From contig NC_037598.1 in assembly GCF_003073045.1 (NCBI RefSeq), positions 25,419,822 through 25,483,821 on the forward strand: a stretch of DNA of 64,000 nucleotides, read 5' to 3'. The first letter of the stretch is position 1; every line of letters starts with the position of its first letter. This stretch comes from Pomacea canaliculata. Its lineage: Eukaryota > Mollusca > Gastropoda > Architaenioglossa > Ampullariidae. The position numbers were made by a program, and so were the translations under genes. Shown here piece by piece: positions 60,401 through 64,000 of this stretch. Under the pieces are notes generated by a model. That model saw only the letters and a list, made by a program, of their open reading frames with translations. It ran no database searches and was not told where the DNA came from.

Positions 60401-63400
60401 TGTTTCCAAGGTGTACCATTCTCTTCTCTTGAAAGATATTTCTACCTAGCAACAGGAGGCTGAGATCAGAATCTAAAACATTGACTAGGGAAAGGAGACA
60501 GGGAATACAGGACCTGAAAAAGATTTATTCTTGGAAAGATATTACTAGACCACATAAACATGCAAATGATGGACGGGTTTTACAACTGTTTCGTTTAATA
60601 CACTTGCAAGATTATGTTTCAAGTTAACAGATTCTTTTTTTTTTTTTTTTTTGCCAGTGCTGAATTAAAAGCGAAGTTAAATTACAATAAAACAGTTATT
60701 TTATAGATCATTTAATCTGAATTCATTTAGTTTGCACAGTTACAGAGAAAATTACGCCTGTTAATACATTTCATCAATCTCTTGCTTAAAGTTAGCCTTG
60801 CCCATAATAGCCTCAGCTGTAAATCTGCTGGGATCTGAGAGGAATTAATTCCATAATTCTTGATTTATGTCTAGTGTACTGACCATGATTAGCAAACCCT
60901 ATCAGACAGCAGCAGTAACTACAAGACTGTATGGATGGCTTCACAATGCACAATGACGGAAAAAAATGCTTTGCATTTGTAACTGCATTCCACTGTTTTA
61001 GCTTCTCAACCTAACAATCATATTTTAAAAACTTGGAATTGAGGAAATCTGGCATTCTGACTACTGAGAACTGCATTTGGTAGATGTAACCAATGGTTTT
61101 TGTCACATAATTACAATGTAGCTTGCATAAGACTTGTCTTCTTTACTTATTTTGTAAGCTTTTTGCTTCTTCCACTGCAAATAAAAGCATGTGCATTAAC
61201 TAGATCATTAAATTTCATTGTAAATTTTCTTTATAAACAATGCACAAAACTGCAAGATTCAATCATAGAAAACACACTGGTACATAAATGCACAATGCAC
61301 ACACACCCACACTTTCTATCAATACATTTTAGGAAAGGTAAGCAGATTTTAACTTCTTCCCTTGTTACTAAAATCTACCTCTCTCCTCTTGTTAAACCCC
61401 TTCATAAAAAAAGAGCCAATAAAAAGTGTATAACACCATTTGAGATCAGACACTGAAGATTACAATGATGCAACATGTACAAATAGGTTGTGGGGCAGCA
61501 ACAGTAAAATAACAGGGCTTGCTTGTGCTCCAGTGAAAACCTCTGCAGTATCAGGACATAAACTTTCAACATTAAAAACTCCAATGTACTAATAACCTTT
61601 TTAAAACTGTTTGTCTCCATTTTCTTTTCCATTTTTTTCTTTTGAAAAGATATGTTTTATCATATTTATATATATGTTAAATCTTTAAACATTATTCCTG
61701 AAAGAAAAGCCAGCAACTGAAAAATATGGCAAACTAGAATTTTGTAAGTCTTTGATTCTCACAAAAAATATAGCATGAAGTTTATCACAAAAACAGTGTC
61801 CTCTACATCTTCCCTTAATGGAAAGGACTGCTCTAATGAAAATGGTGACGCCAGCTGTGCTTTGCTCAATCTGAGTCAAAAAACCACGTATACATTCACA
61901 GCAGAATGGGCATGGGAAAAGTTGCATTCTGCGTATGCTATAGTACATTTCATTTGAATACATTTTACTATTTTAATTTAAAAAAAGAAACATTACACAA
62001 CACTAAAGCCTTTTCACTGAGCTCACATAGCAAAGTCAATCCAGCCTATACCTGTGACAAAATCTACAAAACCTTATTTTATTTAGAAAATAAATGAGTA
62101 AATACATTTTAATAATTTGCTATTTATACAATGTACACTGTTGTAGTAAAATAAATACTTCCTCCGTTTTAATAATGTCTTTGTAACATGAGAGACTTTG
62201 ATGACGTGACAACACATTTTGTATATACTACATGTCCTGTCCACAGGCGCTGAATAAATCGACAGGCAGACTTTACAGAATTATGAGGTTTGTGAGCAGA
62301 GTTTGTTCCTTTTATGCAGGAGAAGAGCAGGCAAAAGTGGGAAAAATGAAAAAAATAAAATTTTATACCCCAGTCATGCTCTTATTCTTTCAAAATTTTT
62401 CAAAACTGGGGAAAAATTTGACACTTAAAAAGTTAGTCTTATAAAAATCAAACCATATTTTTTGTTATCATCTAACCTTTAATTTTAATACTAGCTGAAA
62501 ACACACACATACAATCATACACTATCAAAACTTACTTGCATTATGACAGTTGTTTCTTGGTCAGGTAAGTGACAAGTGTTTAGCTCACATTGCAGACAGA
62601 TAAGTCTTCATTTCGGTGAAAGATTTAACAGCAAGATGTGATGGCAATTAATGTCACAATGCAGTGGCTCTTTGGCCAGAAATGCATACTTAACCACTTC
62701 TGTTGCCATTTAATTTTCTAATAAAACTAGCTAAATGATATGTAATAACCCACTCGCTGCAAACATTTTACACCAAAAAAAAAAAAGTGCAAAAGGAGGA
62801 TGTCTGCTGAAGGTCTAGTCAGGTAAGCATCTGCTCAAGGTGAACAAGTCTGATAGTTTCACCTCAATGGAATCTGCTATCTCACACAGCAGAGCCCACT
62901 TTTGTGATTTTAACAGCATGTTTTCAGGCAAAAGACTTCGTAATAGGACCTGTCAATGGCCAAACATGGAAAATATTTTTATGGTATCACTATGTGGGTT
63001 AAGCTGTACATACGTAGTTTCAAGAGCTGGAATATTATCAAGGGTAAAGTTTTGTGAACAGGCTTGCTCACAGGCAACCAAGTTTCCCCTAAATTTATTG
63101 CAGTCATATAGGATTACCTCCTACAACCTTGCATCTTCCCCCACTGAAGGTCACTTCACATAGGGCAACTCCTAATGTTGTTATCAAACATTTTTAAGTT
63201 CTCAATCTGCAACGAATTTCCCTCAGATGGTAATTCACTTTTTTTTAATCACTTTCTGCTTCATTTAGTTTATTTCTTCCCTAAGTCTTTCCAGACTTGT
63301 GTTATAAGCAATGTTTTGTTTCAATGAGGGCAGAACACTATACAAAATTAACCTGTCCTTTCCAATCAAAAGGAATATAATTCTACATGTTCAAAGGTCC

Positions 63401-63880
63401 TCTACTTTTAAACTGGGTGCGGCCTGCACATGCTCAATAGAATAAAAATTTAGCATGCATGTGTAATTGCCAATGTCGGCAATAAAGTCATGAACTTAAC
63501 AACATTTACTCCCGCCTCATGCATTTTGATTTCTCCTTAGTTTGAACTTCTGTAAATGTATCTCAAACTAACATGCCTTTAGTGACAAAATGGTTGCCTC
63601 AGCTTTCATCAGCTGAGAAAAATAATAAAGTTGCATCTTCAGCTACCATGGGCAGAGAGAAATAATAACATTATTTTGCACACATTTTTATTAGTTTCCT
63701 TTCAAATTTTGACAATGTATTCTAGAGATTTCTAAGCAAATAACATTTGCTATATCCACAAGATACTGAAATACTGCATTTAGTAAACAGATTCTTTCAC
63801 AATGACATGCATTTCAACATGTACAAAAAGCAGACATTTTGGAAAAAAAAGAACATTATTTTTTAAGACAACATCCAAAA
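57500..63880. other. Non-coding stretch at the right side
   Basis: No coding exon is supported. It contains scattered A/T tracts and an AATAAA on plus near 58221 that could end a long MED20 transcript. The right part, read on the minus strand, is probably 3' UTR of the gene whose last exon may lie at 63957-63886. Confidence 0.35.
63687..63692 (-). terminator. Polyadenylation signal downstream of the right-edge exon
   Basis: AATAAA on the minus strand lies about 195 bases beyond the stop codon of the putative terminal exon at 63957-63886. Confidence 0.35.
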
Positions 63881-63885
63881 TCCTG

Positions 63886-63957
63886 TCAAACTTTTGACAA
63901 AGCAGATGCAGATGGAGATGTGTTGCCTGCATCTCCCATCACTTTACTTGCAGTCTG
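63886..63957 (-). CDS. Putative terminal exon of an unidentified minus-strand gene
   Basis: A 3' splice site CCATAGCAG (NAGNAG type, either AG keeps the frame) opens a 24-codon frame reading QTASKVMGDAGNTSPSASAL, then SKV and a stop. The Ser/Ala-rich end looks like a disordered C-terminus. The family cannot be told from so short a piece, and the gene continues beyond the window. Confidence 0.3.
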   Translation of the reverse strand, partial: QTASKVMGDAGNTSPSASALSKV

Positions 63958-64000
63958 CTATGGGTAGTGGAGGGTGTGGGGAAAGGGGGTGACATTTGAG

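Noticed and set aside
1-64000. CRISPR array, bacterial operon or rRNA
   Set aside because: None seen. The tandem arrays are eukaryotic micro- and minisatellites with no spacer structure, and the genes are spliced.

Overview
The window is eukaryotic nuclear DNA: genes are split by introns with GT-AG borders, the intergenic DNA is AT-rich and full of microsatellites, and there are decayed SINEs, LINEs and a hAT-like MITE. The main gene content is a cluster of secreted proteins that combine chitin-binding (CBM14/peritrophin-like) and laminin-G-like domains, the layout of Pif/BMSP-type shell matrix proteins. This points to a shelled mollusc. A gastropod is my guess from the overall look of the repeats and is inference only.

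Layout. 1-7.3 kb: no gene recognised; the + strand is T-rich, with two SINE-like inserts and a polyadenylation signal near 5.96 kb, and may be the 3' UTR of a gene outside the window. 7.5-10.9 kb (minus): gene A, complete, 7 coding exons, signal peptide + one CBM14-like domain + LamG, 323 aa. 11-19 kb: LINE debris and minisatellites. 19.1-21.9 kb (minus): gene B, a close paralogue of A, with a penultimate exon 2 nt too short to keep frame. 22-27 kb: no gene recognised. 27.3-30 kb (minus): candidate exons of one or two small Ser/Thr-rich genes with CxxC motifs, one ending in a hydrophobic C-terminus that suits a membrane or GPI-anchored protein. 31.2-35.4 kb (plus): gene C, two CBM14-like domains split by a Thr/Pro-rich linker, then LamG; the second chitin-binding exon is 1 nt out of frame. 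39.1-44.0 kb (minus): gene D, two CBM14-like domains + LamG + a charged C-terminal tail, 465 aa, frame intact throughout.

45-49 kb holds a hAT-like MITE and related fragments. The right-hand part carries conserved housekeeping genes: a two-exon 51-aa gene that looks like TOMM6 (49.4-50.1 kb, plus), SNRPF (52.6-54.2 kb, minus) and MED20 (54.6-56.6 kb, plus). SNRPF and MED20 are head to head with 342 bp between start codons. From memory TOMM6 and MED20 are also neighbours on human 6p21.1, so the pair may be ancient synteny. 57-63.9 kb is mostly non-coding; a possible terminal exon of a minus-strand gene lies at the right edge.

Functionally the A-D cluster reads as an expanded family of extracellular chitin-binding matrix proteins, probably acting in the shell or another chitinous matrix. 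The right-hand genes serve splicing (SmF), transcription (Mediator head) and mitochondrial protein import. Exon borders were worked out by hand from splice sites, reading phase and comparison between paralogues. Domain names rest on recognised motifs, not on a search.
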